19,273 nucleotides of DNA from Dentipellis sp. KUC8613 (taxonomy: Eukaryota; Basidiomycota; Agaricomycetes; Russulales; Hericiaceae): the NCBI GenBank assembly GCA_002286715.1, contig NSJX01000146.1, positions 8,267-27,539 of the forward strand. The letters run 5' to 3'. Under the pieces are notes generated by a model. That model made no database searches. It saw nothing but the letters and a program-made list of their open reading frames with translations, and was not told where the DNA came from. This document shows, piece by piece, positions 1-9,492 of the stretch (position 1 is its first letter; the number at the start of each line of letters is the position of its first letter). The position numbers and the translations under genes are program-made.

Positions 1-2
1 GC

Positions 3-245
3 ATCTACGGACTTCCCAACCCGGGCCCTCAGACGAGCGACCATATGGAGGTCGACGAAGAGGGCAAGACGACCGAGGGCAAACCCACTGGCAAGGACAG
101 CGCGACGGCGCCCACCACCGGAGATGGCGCCGCCCCGCCACCAGCGTCATCGTCCGACGCGTCCACCCTTCCTCAGGCTGCCAAACCAGCCCCCGCACTT
201 GACGAGGCCGAGCCTCAAAATATTCCGCTACCCCCGTCGCCTTAA
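3..245 (+). CDS. 3' end of a presumed LTR-retrotransposon ORF (partial, left edge)
   Basis: The frame is open from base 3 to a TAA at 243-245, about 80 codons, and runs off the left edge, so it is the C-terminal part of something longer. The peptide is low-complexity: an acidic start (MEVDEEGK from base 45), then Thr/Lys, Ala/Pro and Ser runs, ending in PLPPSP. No catalytic motif is visible. The assignment to a retrotransposon is inferred from position: about 250 bp downstream lie a purine-rich tract and a TGTAAC start typical of a 3' LTR. It could be the tail of gag, pol or a single gag-pol polyprotein; no chromodomain or integrase motif falls inside the window. The Met at base 45 need not be a start codon. 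Confidence 0.4.
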   Translation: MYGLPNPGPQTSDHMEVDEEGKTTEGKPTGKDSATAPTTGDGAAPPPASSSDASTLPQAAKPAPALDEAEPQNIPLPPSP

Positions 246-481
246 TGCGCGACGGGATTCCATCATCACCACGCCTAACGACTCATCAAGAGTCCACGGC
301 CAGGCATTCGCGAAAGCGTATGTCCCTATCACTCGAGTCGAGCTACCAGCTCCGACTCACGCAACCATCTCCGGGTGCGCCTCAACGCGCACCCATCATT
401 ATTTCTTTGATTTTTTCATTACCATTACTTTACTCGCACGTTACTATATTATTGGTATCGATCCGGCTGTGAGCCTCCTCT

Positions 482-493
482 GGAAGGGGCGAG
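482..493 (+). other. Putative polypurine tract
   Basis: GGAAGGGGCGAG lies directly before TGTAAC. A purine-rich stretch abutting TG is the usual primer site for plus-strand synthesis in LTR retrotransposons. One C interrupts the run, so it is a good but not perfect tract. Confidence 0.45.
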
Positions 494-605
494 TGTAACG
501 TCTACGCGTACTCACGCGTCTCTGCTTACGTTACCAGTACTGTACATGGACCGAGTACGGTACACGGACCGGACACGGACATAACGGACTCCCGTACGCT
601 AATTA

Positions 606-632
606 CCGGCCATCAGATTATCTGATGGCCGG
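606..632 (+). repeat. Perfect 12-bp inverted repeat upstream of the LTR TATA box
   Basis: CCGGCCATCAGA (606-617) pairs exactly with TCTGATGGCCGG (621-632) around a 3-base TTA loop. It ends one base before the TATA-like TACTATATAG, so it could be a protein-binding dyad in U3 or form a cruciform. Confidence 0.9.
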
Positions 633-633
633 G

Positions 634-643
634 TACTATATAG
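634..643 (+). promoter_or_regulatory. TATA-like element of the LTR
   Basis: TACTATATAG sits between two perfect inverted repeats. A start about 25-30 bp downstream would fall in or just after the second hairpin. Confidence 0.45.
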
Positions 644-647
644 TCGG

Positions 648-670
648 CGAGCGCGCCTCTGGCGCGCTCG
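648..670 (+). repeat. Perfect 10-bp inverted repeat just downstream of the LTR TATA box
   Basis: CGAGCGCGCC (648-657) pairs exactly with GGCGCGCTCG (661-670) around TCT. The arms are GC-rich, so the RNA hairpin would be very stable. It lies where the 5' end of an LTR transcript (R region) would be expected. Confidence 0.9.
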
Positions 671-741
671 ACCCTTTCTTGCCTGTACCTCGCACTATCT
701 ACCTCGGAGCTCAATAATAGCTGAGTCTGGTGTAGCGTGCA

Positions 742-884
742 CGGTGTGAGCAAGAGGTCATCCATTACCCCCTACCGCGCCCTTTACACCGTCCCACCCT
801 TGTGCGCCCCCGCACGGCCTCTCGAGCCCCACGCTGCCTCCGCCGCCTCTCGCCTGCGCCGTCCCACACGCCGCCCTCACGATG
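742..884. other. GC-rich spacer, no gene seen
   Basis: C-rich sequence between the LTR and the minisatellite. It can be read open in several frames, but the peptides are Pro/Arg/Ala low-complexity, as expected from base composition alone. Confidence 0.4.
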
Positions 885-2490
885 CCCGTGCCATCCCTCG
901 CCCATGCCCCCTGCGCCATCCCTCGCCCATGCCGCCCGCGCCGCCGTCTTCACGACGCCGCATTGACGCCGCCCCCGCCGTCACCACGCCGCCCCCGCCC
1001 TCACGACAACGCCCCCGCCGCTCTCGTGACGCCCCCAGCACCCTCATGACGCCCGCGCCGTCACCACGCCGCCCCCGCGTCGTTGACGACGCCACCGGCG
1101 CCGTCTTCACGACGCCCGCGGCGCCTTCGCAACGCCCCCGGCGCCCTTGTGACGCCCCCGCCGTCACGACGCCACCCCCGCCGTTGTGACGACGCCCCCG
1201 TGGTGTTGACGCCACCCCCGGCGCCCTCGTGACGCCCCCGCGGCGTTGACGCCGCCGCTGCCGCCGAGACGACGCTCCCGCCGTCAATACGACACCCCCG
1301 CCGCCCACACGACGCCCTCGCCGCCCACACGACGCCCCCGCGGCGTTGACGACACCCCCGGCGCCCTCGTGACGCCCGCGCCTTCACCACGCCGCCCCTG
1401 CGGCGTTGACGACGCCGCCCGCGCCGTCTTCACAACGCCCGCGGCGCCTTCGCAATGCCCCCGGTGCCCTTGTGACGCCCGCGCCGTCACCACGCCGCCC
1501 CCGCCGCCCACACGACGCCCCCGCAGCGTTGACGACGCCGCCCGCGCCGTCTTCATGACGCCCCCGGCGCCTTCGCAACGCCCCCGGCGCCCTTGTGACG
1601 CCCTCGCCGTCACAACGCCGCCCCCGCCGTCACGACGACGCCCCCGCGGCGTTGACGACGCCCCCGGCGCCCTCGTTGGTGCGCTCGTGACGCCCCCGCC
1701 ATCTTCACGACGCCCGCGGCGCCCTTGTGACGCCCCGGCCGCCCTGACGACGCTCCCGCCGTCAATACGACACCCCCGCCGCCCACACAACGCCCCCGCC
1801 GCCCACACGACGCCCTCGCCGCCCACACGACGCCCCCGCGGCGTTGACGACACCCCCGGCGCCCTCATGACGCCCGCGCCGTCACCACGCCGCCCCCGCG
1901 CCGTCTTCACGACGCCGCCCGCGCCGTCTTCACAACGCCCGCGGCGCCTTCGCAACGCCCCTGGCGCCCTTGTGACGCCCGTGCCATCACGACGCCGCCC
2001 CCCGCGGCGTTGACGACGCCCCCGGCGCCCTCGTTGGCGCGCTCGTGACGCCCCCGCCGTCTTCACGACGCCCGCGGCGCCCTTGTGACGCCCCGGCCGC
2101 CCTGACGACGCACCCGCCGTCACGACGACGCCCCCGACGCCCCCGACGCCCTCGTGGGCGCCCTCGTGACGCCCCCGCGGCGTTGACGACGCCTCCGCCG
2201 TCACCACGCCGCCCGCGGTGCCTTCGCAACGCCCACGCCGCCCTCGTGACGCCCCCGCTGCCCTGACCACGCCCCCGCCGTCACGACGATGCCCCCGGCG
2301 CCCTCGTGATGCCCCCGCCGTCACGACGCCACCCCCGCCGCTCTCGTGACGCCCCCGCCGTCGTCACGGCGCCCCCGCCTTCGTGACGCCTCCGCTGCCG
2401 TCACGACGACGCCCCCGATGCCCTGGCGGCACCCCTGGCGCGGTCACGACGCCCCCGCCGCGGTCACAACGACGCCCCCGCCGTCGTCAC
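885..2490. repeat. GC-rich degenerate minisatellite with higher-order structure
   Basis: About 1.6 kb built from variants of short units such as CGACGCCCCCGCCGTCAC, GCGGCGTTGACGACGCC and GCGCCCTCGTGACGCCC. The + strand is strongly C-rich. Larger segments are also duplicated: a block with CGCTCCCGCCGTCAATACG occurs near 1274 and again near 1752 (offset 478), and one with CCCTCGTTGG occurs at 1670 and 2028 (offset 358). A 19-bp unit GCCATCCCTCGCCCATGCC is repeated at 890 and 915. Long open frames on both strands (for example 1246-2013 + and 1284-2324 -) are Arg/Pro or Gly/Arg/Val repeats produced by the unit length and are not evidence of a protein. Confidence 0.85.
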
Positions 2491-2828
2491 AGCAGCCAAG
2501 CACCGACGCGGTGTCCGCGGCCTCGCGCGCGTCGTGCATGTGTGCTGCCCCACGCGCCCACATGCCTCTGTTTGCAGTCCCGCGGCCGGTGGTGGTCACA
2601 GCGCCCCGCCCATCGCGCCGCCTCGTGTGCCCATGCCGACCTCACACTCGCGGTCCCCGCCCCCTCGCGCCCGCGCCATCTCGCGCTCCTGCCGCCTTTT
2701 GTGCCAGGTAAGTCTCATTACATGCCTTCTGTATCAGCTTTTGTGGCTCCCCCTGTATTGTACCTGCCCCCTGTACCCTGGTAGTGTAGCGTTTATCATG
2801 TACATAGAGTGTACTTTGTTATCAGTTC
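2491..2828. other. Transition from GC-rich repeat to AT-rich sequence
   Basis: GC-rich non-repetitive sequence to about 2700, then a GGTAAGT (2708-2714) that looks like a 5' splice donor, then CCCCCTGTATTGTACCTGCCCCCTGTACC-type pyrimidine-rich repeats. No convincing coding exon was identified. Confidence 0.3.
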
Positions 2829-2882
2829 AATAAAACAAATTTTATCTTATCATTGCTTGTCTGAAAGTAATAAAACAATAAA
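2829..2882 (+). terminator. Cluster of three AATAAA polyadenylation-like signals
   Basis: AATAAA occurs at 2829-2834, 2869-2874 and 2877-2882, in an AT-rich stretch directly after the GC-rich block. This would suit a 3' end of a + strand transcript, but no upstream gene is recognised and the motif is common in AT-rich DNA. Confidence 0.3.
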
Positions 2883-2911
2883 TAATGACCAATATAAGGC
2901 CCTATATATTG

Positions 2912-2999
2912 AGGCATCTACGGGAGCTACAGTAGGCAACAGGCAGCTAGGGGCTACTACGGGCTCACTTCTCGGGATCTACAGGCATCTATGGTAGCT
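2912..2999 (+). repeat. Short imperfect direct repeats (GGCATCTAYGGKAGCT)
   Basis: GGCATCTACGGGAGCT (about 2912) and GGCATCTATGGTAGCT (about 2982) are near-identical and 70 bp apart, with related CTACGGG / GGGATCTACAGG words between them. The origin is unknown. Confidence 0.5.
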
Positions 3000-3316
3000 T
3001 ACAAATTTGGTACCATGATGATTACCTCTACCGCATCTTTGGGCTCTTTTAGGACTATAATAGACTAAATTTTTCTACGGTATCTATATATAGTATGATC
3101 GGCGTTTCCTGATGAGTGACAGGCTAGGCTCTCTATACCACAAGGCGTCTCCTTGTGTGTGAGTGTAGGAGTACCAAGGCCCGTGACCTGTCTCGGTCAT
3201 CGGTCCTTACAATTCCCTGTCGAACTCTTGAAGTCTCGTCAACAGATTCTAGTACGTAATGTCTCTGATAGATTACCGTTTCTGGAACTGATGTGACGTA
3301 GCCAGGAAATGAAGTT
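3000..3316. other. No gene recognised
   Basis: AT-richer sequence with a TATA-like TATCTATATATAG around 3081-3093. A minus-strand open frame (3133-3531) is Ser/Thr/Arg-rich and unrecognised; it overlaps the more protein-like plus-strand frame that starts near 3317. Confidence 0.3.
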
Positions 3317-3740
3317 GCTGCCATGACTGAGGATGGTACCATTGTTGGTAGGGTTATGGAGGCTCGATACGCTGCACGAGATCCTGTATGTGATGTCCTT
3401 TCATACTTCCTTGTTGATCCTGAATTACTGCTAGACACTATACTTGTACATTCGGTGCGTTGATGGTAGCTGGTGGCCTGTGGTTGTCGAGTATGTATCT
3501 TGCATGATTCTTCCGTCCTAAGATGGCACATCTCATGCTTTGACTAGGGCGGAATATGCCTTTCTCACCATCAACAACGAGAAGGATGAAGAAGACGATA
3601 ATCGGCGAAAGCTTCGAGTGCCGCCTCAGTTTGAAGGTTGCTCTCGTCGGGATGTTGTGTCAGAAATGAATGACCGATCATGTGTCAAGCCTACGTGGCA
3701 GATTTGGAATATCAAGAAGGGAGGTAAAAAGGGTTTCTAA
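3317..3740 (+). pseudogene. Weak coding-like remnant, unidentified
   Basis: Reading the + strand from about 3317 gives a protein-like stretch (PGNEVAAMTEDGTIVGRV, then YAARDPVCDVLSYFLVDPEL) ending at a TGA near 3463. The same frame has a stop just upstream. After a possible intron (GTGCGT near 3458 to CTAAG near 3522), another frame from 3540 to 3740 encodes 66 residues with an acidic/basic run (NNEKDEEDDNRRKLR) and ends in KKGGKKGF. The two pieces are not joined by a clean splice that I can prove. I do not recognise a family. It may be a decayed transposon ORF, a small host gene or chance. Confidence 0.2.
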
Positions 3741-4340
3741 ATCTAGTCCAAGGCTTTGTATAGTATGTCTGTATATTGAGACTGTATCATAAGGATTTCA
3801 TGTTTATGTCCCAGTCCAAAACAAGTTTTGGGTGTGACACCGCGGGATTGTCACAGAATGTCACGCTGCCGAAGCATGCTGAACTGAAGTCCGCCATGAT
3901 GAGTGCCCAAGATGGGGCTCAGAATTTATGTTTGCTGGAATGCTGCCCTTGTTGTTCACACTCCGATGTGGCTGAACACCCCTCATTGTCATGCTTTTTG
4001 CTCCATACTTGACTGACATATGAGTGCAGGGACCATTTGCCTCGGAGAAATATGTCACCTATGTCTTACATCTGAAGGAACATTTGAGTGAAGTTTGAGT
4101 GTGATCAATTTGCAATTGCGAGCAAGCGAGGCCAAAATGTCAGAATACAACAAACATTTGAGCACTTATATTTAAATATCTCTACCTCCACTGAAGCTTT
4201 TGCACTGCCGAATTCACGAGACTGTAGATACAGAATTATCACTATTTATAATGTAGTTATAGAAGCAATTGCATAGGGGGCAAAAGTGCTACAGGCGATT
4301 AACAAACACCAGGTCCCTAATGAAGTGGTGTCCACTGATA
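3741..4340. other. No gene seen
   Basis: About 600 bp of average-composition sequence. Short open frames on both strands show no recognisable motif, and no RNA gene is evident. Confidence 0.4.
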
Positions 4341-4345
4341 GTATT

Positions 4346-4464
4346 CCATAGCTGCCATAGCAATGTACCTTATCCCATAGCAGTTCATAGCACTATCATA
4401 GTTGTGTGTGGTAGTTCTATAGCCTATCAACGAAAGGACATTGCTATGGGTCTTTGTAGGCTAT
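4346..4464. repeat. Cluster of CCATAGC repeats with nested inverted repeats
   Basis: CCATAGC or CATAGC occurs at least five times in about 50 bp (near 4346, 4355, 4375, 4386, 4396). CCATAGCAATGT (4355-4366) is matched by a perfect reverse complement ACATTGCTATGG (4438-4449). Inside and across it, ATAGCCTA (4419-4426) pairs with TAGGCTAT (4457-4464). It could be a MITE fragment or a binding-site array. It lies about 200 bp upstream of the helicase start codon. Confidence 0.6.
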
Positions 4465-4645
4465 TGTTACTATAGATATCTATAAACCTATGTAATTTTT
4501 TTCAGATGCAGTGAATATGAACAATGAAAATATATAATTAAATATTATCTACCAGGACTGAGTTTGAAATCTGTCTAGGGGCGGGCGCGGCATCCAAGGC
4601 GGCTTGACTGAAGTTTACTTCAAGCATCTCTCTTTGTATAAGGCC
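4465..4645 (+). promoter_or_regulatory. Upstream region of the Prp2-type helicase gene
   Basis: AT-rich to about 4555, then a short GC-rich patch (GGGGCGGGCGCGG, about 4579) and an inverted repeat TGAAGT-TT-ACTTCA (4609-4622) shortly before the ATG at 4646. No clear TATA box sits at a convincing distance. Promoter function is inferred from position only. Confidence 0.3.
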
Positions 4646-7600
4646 ATGTCATCCGACCTTCAGCGTTACATCTCGGACAATGCGATGCAGGTAAGTATCA
4701 CTACAGAGTGCGAAATGCAAAAGCTGATTCTCGAGTAGTTGTTTGGCCTATCCGACAAAAGCATTATCGACTATGTCATAGCGTCAGGTTCGTAGTCGTT
4801 ATTTGTCTGGTGTTGAGTGCTTGACGCCGTCTTGTATTTAGCTTCTTCCTCGAAGTCGCCTGAGGCTTTCTTCACCGCGCTCAATGCATCAGGCTTACCA
4901 GATACCACTGAGGCTCACGCCTTCATTAACGAGGTCTACCAGCGCGCACCTCGCAAACACAAGCACAAACGCACCGAGGACAGCGCCAGGAAGCAGGCAG
5001 AGCGAGAAGCCAAGAATCTTCGCTCGAAGCAATTCCCATTACTTACGGACGATGACGACGGTTCCAGTGGGGTCGTAGAACTCAAGAAGAAGTCTAAGAG
5101 CTTAGGGAAGGATCAACATGAGCGACACACACGGAAACGCGAAACGGATGGACGAGAATGGGAGAGTGATGAAGAAGAAACGGCAAGAAAGCGGCGGAAG
5201 GGCAACGAAGATCGTACTCGCGGGCGAAGACCGGATGGCGAGGAAAGAATGGACGTCGAGGGTCTGGAGAACGAAGACGCGCGCAGGGAGAGGGAACGGT
5301 TGGAGGATTTAAAGGAAAGGGACGAGTTTGCTGAGAGGGTCAAGCAGCGCGATTCGGATCGGACAAAGCGTATCGTCGAGGACCGCTCATCGAAGGACAA
5401 GGGCGCAGCGGCTGATGCAGCCCAACGACGCAAACTTGCCGATGACACTGCAGCCCGCACGCTTGCCATGCCATCTCTTCGAGAACATTCACGTCAGGAG
5501 TACCTCACTAAGCGCGAGCTCCAGCAGGTCGAACTATTACGGAAAGAGATTGCTGATGACGAAGCCCTTTTTCAAGGCATGCGCATCTCTAAGCGCGAGC
5601 AGCGGGAGCTTGATCGCAAAAAGGAGGTGTTACGTCTGGTGGAGGAACGTCTCAAGATCGACGACAAATGGGACGGTTATATGCTCCCAGAAGACTATAT
5701 CACGGAACAAGGTAAAATTGACAAGAAGCGCAAGGAAAACGTACTTTTTCAGCGCTATGAAGAGGCTAAGCTCAAGGACGACCAATTTGTGACAGATGTG
5801 GATCAATGGGAGGCCAGTCAGACAAAACACAGTATCTTCAAGTCCGGCGCGATGGACAAGGTGGAGATCGTTGAAGACTATGACTATGTATTCGATGAGA
5901 GTCAAACGATTAAATTCGTGATGGAAAGTACAATGGGTGGTGAGGGACATACCAGTGCGAAAGACAAACTTCTGCAGCAGCAGATTCAGGAAGCCGAAGA
6001 ACGAGGCGAGTCTAGTCTAATCGCATTCTCGTGACTTTCTCTGGCTTATACTTTGCAGCACAAACTATCGACCAGACTCGCAGGTCGCTTCCAATCTATA
6101 CATACCGTGAAGAGCTCTTAGAAGCAATCAAGGTGCACCAAGTCCTCATAGTTGTCGCTGAGACGGGATCTGGCAAGACGACCCAGCTTCCTCAATATCT
6201 CCACGAAGCAGGATACACTGCCGGAGGCATGAAAGTTGGTTGCACTCAACCTCGTCGGGTCGCCGCGATGTCAGTGGCTGCCCGAGTCGCAGAGGAGATG
6301 GGGACAAAGGTCGGATACGAAGTCGGATACTCCATCCGATTCGAGGATTGCACCAGCGACAAGACTGTGCTCAAGTATATGACAGACGGCATGCTCTTGC
6401 GAGAGTTTTTGACAGAGCCCGATCTGGCGGGTTACTCGGCGCTGATTATTGACGAAGCTCATGAACGCACATTGAGTACGGATATCCTTTTCGCGCTCGT
6501 CAAGGTGCGTTTTTGTAACTAAGGACTGATATGCTGTCTTCACAGGTATTCAATATTGTTTTTAGGACATTGCGCGCTTTCGGCCGGAGCTTCGCCTTCT
6601 TATCTCGAGTGCTACCATGGATGCTGAAAAGTTCAGCGAGTATTTTGACGATGCGCCAGTATTCTATGGTGCGTCACTTTCTCATTCTTTGACAACACTG
6701 CTGACGCCCATGGTCATAGTTCCTGGCAGACGGTATCCGGTAGACATACACTACACGCCACAGCCAGAAGCGAATTACCTCCATGCCGCTATAACCACAG
6801 TGTTCCAGATCCATACGACGCAACCTCGGGGTGATATTTTGGTATTCTTCACTGTGCGTACCTTTGGCCCTTTCCTGGGTAAGAAGATTTAAGTCAGGAT
6901 CTCTTCAGGGACAAGACGAAATCGAAGCAGCGCAAGAGAATCTCACGGAAACGGCACGTGCTCTAAGTAACAAAGTTGCCGAGCTTATTGTTTGCCCTAT
7001 CTACGCCAACCTTCCCAGCGACATGCAGGCTAAGATATTCGAGCCTACACCTGAAGGAGCCCGAAAAGTCGTACTCGCAACAAACATTGCGGAGACTTCC
7101 ATCACAATCGATGGCGTAGTGTTTGTCATCGATCCTGGCTTTGTCAAACAAAACTCGTACAACCCACGAACCGGCATGTCAAGCCTAGTTGTCGTTCCTG
7201 TGAGTCCTGTTTCAATCTTTTCTGACTGAGTACTAAACCTTGTCCACCAAGTGTTCTCGCGCGTCTGCTAATCAACGAGCAGGTCGGGCAGGTCGCGTAG
7301 GTCCCGGCAAAGCGTTTCGCCTGTACACCAAATGGGCCTACACCAATGAACTCGAAGCCAACACTGTACCTGAAATTCAGCGGACGAATCTTGGCATGAC
7401 CGTCCTGCTCCTCAAGTCTTTGGGAATCAATGATTTGATTGGCTTTGAATTTATGGACCCGCCACCGGGCGAGACGCTCATGCGCGCACTCGAATTACTG
7501 TATGCTCTTGGCGCACTCAATGATCGAGGCGAGCTAACAAAACTCGGGAGACGAATGGCCGAGTTCCCCGTGGATCCCATGCTGTCAAAAGCGATTATCT

Positions 7601-8360
7601 GTAGTGAAAACTACCACTGTACCGACGAGGTCCTGACAATAATCTCCATGCTTCAGGAGTCGTCTTCGCTATTCTACAGGCCGAAGGACAAGAAACTTCA
7701 CGCGGACCAAGCACGTCAGAACTTTGTGCGGCCAGGCGGCGACCACTTTACACTCCTGAACGTCTGGGAGCAATGGGCGGATACAAACTACTCGCAACAG
7801 TTTTGTTACGAACAATTTCTACAGTACAAAAGCTTATGCCGTGCGCGCGACGTTCGCGATCAACTGGCAGGGCTCTGCGAACGCGTGGAAGTCGTTGTCG
7901 ATAGCAATCCGGATTCGAATGACATGACCCCCATACAGAAGGCCATTACAGGTGGTTATTTCTACAATGCCGTGAGTTCGTCACACCTCTAGTCCAACAT
8001 ACGTTTGACTGGCTGTATAGGCACAGCTGCAGAAGAGTGGTGATTCGTATCGGACGCTCAAGACTAATCAAACAGTGTATATTCATCCGTCATCTAGTCT
8101 GTTCCAACATCAGCCACCTGTCAAATCCGTCTTGTATTATGAGCTTGTAATGACCTCGAAATCTTACATGAGGCAGATAATAGAGATTAAGCCGTCGTGG
8201 CTACTGGAAGGTGAGGATTTTATTCCTTTGTGGTGGCATGAGACTCAATACCATGTTTGTAGTTGCCCCGCATTATTTCAAGCAAGCCGATTTAGAGCAG
8301 TTATCACAAGGAGACAAGAAGATGCCCAAGGCTGTCGGTGCCCCTGGGCAGGCTTCATAG
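4646..8360 (+). CDS. PRP2: Pre-mRNA splicing DEAH-box ATP-dependent RNA helicase, Prp2/DHX16 type
   Basis: Ten exons: 4646-4690, 4739-4787, 4842-6014, 6059-6504, 6566-6668, 6720-6853, 6909-7199, 7252-7971, 8021-8210, 8263-8360. They sum to 3249 nt, exactly 1083 codons (1082 aa), close to human DHX16. The N-terminus ([20 protein letters not shown]) resembles the DHX16 N-terminal domain and is followed by about 300 charged Lys/Arg/Glu-rich residues. Helicase motifs run in order: ETGSGKTTQ (Walker A Lys 462), [16 protein letters not shown] (554-557), SAT (586-588), [21 protein letters not shown] (from 708) and QRAGRAGR (755-762), then the HA2/OB-fold region ending at [10 protein letters not shown]. 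In the family, the enzyme uses ATP in the nucleus to remodel the activated spliceosome before the first step of splicing. Walker A has Ala rather than Gly at its first position (AETGSGKT). The 6015-6058 intron has a weak donor (GTCTAAT) and is the least certain junction. The Prp2 assignment over Prp16/22/43 rests on the N-terminus. Confidence 0.93.
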
Positions 8361-8749
8361 CTGTGATTACCACGAGGGAGGGAGGACCTTGGTTTCATCT
8401 ACATTTTATTTCGCACATATCGCACTGCTTTCACAATGTTTTCACTCCGATGCAGTCAGGTGTTCCCGTTCTCTGGGGACATGGCCCTATACATGGAGAA
8501 TATCAGGGCCCGAAGTGCATTGGGCCGTTTATCAGTGGCAATCGTTTGTCTTGAAAGAATTGCAAGGCCGAACTCGATCAGGCCTCAGGCAAGCTTCAAT
8601 GTTCAATATTCGATCCGCCTCCTAACATCGTGTCCGTACCACTGACGTACACACATTTAGAAGGCCAGCTTTAGGCTCTTGTCGATTGCATTCTAGTGAC
8701 CAGGCTTGGATGTTAACCTTGGTCTGTAAAAACATGTTCTGACTCAGTT
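8361..8749. other. 3' flank of the helicase gene, no gene seen
   Basis: Presumed 3' untranslated and intergenic DNA between two convergent transcription units (helicase + and the DUF427 relic -). It contains a dyad GGCCCT/AGGGCC (8483-8488, 8505-8510). Open frames here have no recognisable motif and no strong polyadenylation signal stands out. Confidence 0.4.
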
Positions 8750-9000
8750 TGATATTTAGGATATCGTAGAAAGCGATCTAGTCTTTGATATTTGAGCGTC
8801 CCTAAGAGCAGGCTAGTACCTATGATATGTAAAGACACTCAGGGACGGTACCTGCCATGCGCTGTCGTGGATCTCCGTTCCGTCGATAGTAGCATTGTAA
8901 TAAGCGGCCATCCTACGAAAATGAGATTGTGGTTCAGCTTCGAAGCAAGGTTGCATACCCCTTCCACAATGGCAGTGGCACAAGCAGAGCTATCGACCTA

Positions 9001-9492
9001 CACAGCGTACAAGTGCAGAATTTCCCGACCCGGAAAAGCCTGGGAAAAGGCATATGTAATTGTATCACTTTTACTAGAAATTTCTGTGCTCAAAGGACCA
9101 AAGAAACCAATAACTATGCTACCTGTATCCCCGTTCGGGAAAGTCATTTGAAATAGGAAAACTCTTTCGGGTGAGAAAGGGCCAGAAAAAGGAGGAGAAA
9201 GGTTTCCCTTTTATTTGACTTTTCCACAACAAAGGAAATGTTTTTCATTTACAAGCTTGTAGTGATTTGGGAAAAGTCTAAAGGTAAACAATCCCAAGGC
9301 TTTTACATAGACTTTTCCCGGCCTGAATGCAACAAACATCTCACTCAATTTTACGGGATATGGGAGTCTGTGGCATAGTTATTGGTTTCTTTGGTCTTTC
9401 TGAACCCTGAATTTTCTAGTAAAAGTGATACAATTACGTATGCCTTTTCCCAGGCTTTTCCGGGTCGGGAAATTCTGCACTTGTACGCTGTG
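9001..9492. mobile_element. Non-autonomous CACTA-like MITE with ~118-bp terminal inverted repeats
   Basis: The element starts CACAGCGTACAAGTGCAG and ends with the reverse complement (TTGTACGCTGTG). The first 54 bases of the inverted repeats match exactly, then one T/C difference, then another 25 matching bases. Weaker similarity continues to ATAACTATGC, about 118 bp in from each end. It is flanked by the 3-bp direct repeat CTA (8998-9000, 9493-9495). CACWR-type termini with a 3-bp duplication fit the CACTA superfamily; PIF/Harbinger also makes 3-bp duplications but usually TWA. A second internal dyad GGGAAAAGTCTA/TAGACTTTTCCC lies at 9269-9280 and 9308-9319. At 492 bp there is no room for a transposase and no meaningful ORF. 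Confidence 0.88.
9269..9319. repeat. Internal 12-bp inverted repeat of the MITE
   Basis: GGGAAAAGTCTA (9269-9280) and TAGACTTTTCCC (9308-9319) are perfect reverse complements. Related GGGAAAAG / CTTTTCCC words also occur in the terminal repeats, as expected for repeated transposase-binding motifs, though binding is not shown. Confidence 0.8.

Larger units (their letters stand above)
494..741 (+). mobile_element. 3' LTR (or solo-like LTR) of a retrotransposon
   Basis: It begins TGTAACGTCTACG right after the purine tract. It holds a TATA-like element (TACTATATAG, 634-643) and an AATAATA motif near 714 that could serve polyadenylation, and it probably ends near TGTAGCGTGCA (731-741). The right end is the least certain boundary because no second LTR copy is in the window for comparison. 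A short stretch near 541-582 repeats GTACANGGACCG-like units. No clear primer-binding site follows, which fits a 3' LTR whose element body lies left of the window. Confidence 0.5.

Noticed and set aside
1246..2324. Long Arg/Pro and Gly/Arg open frames on both strands as genes
   Set aside because: They follow from the tandem repeat unit length and GC content and show no domain, intron structure or non-repeat sequence.
885..2490. CRISPR-like array
   Set aside because: The units are contiguous and degenerate without unique spacers, and the genome is eukaryotic.
6546..6565. Alternative acceptor at 6545 in the helicase gene
   Set aside because: It would add 20 nt and break the frame; the acceptor at 6565 restores [15 protein letters not shown].
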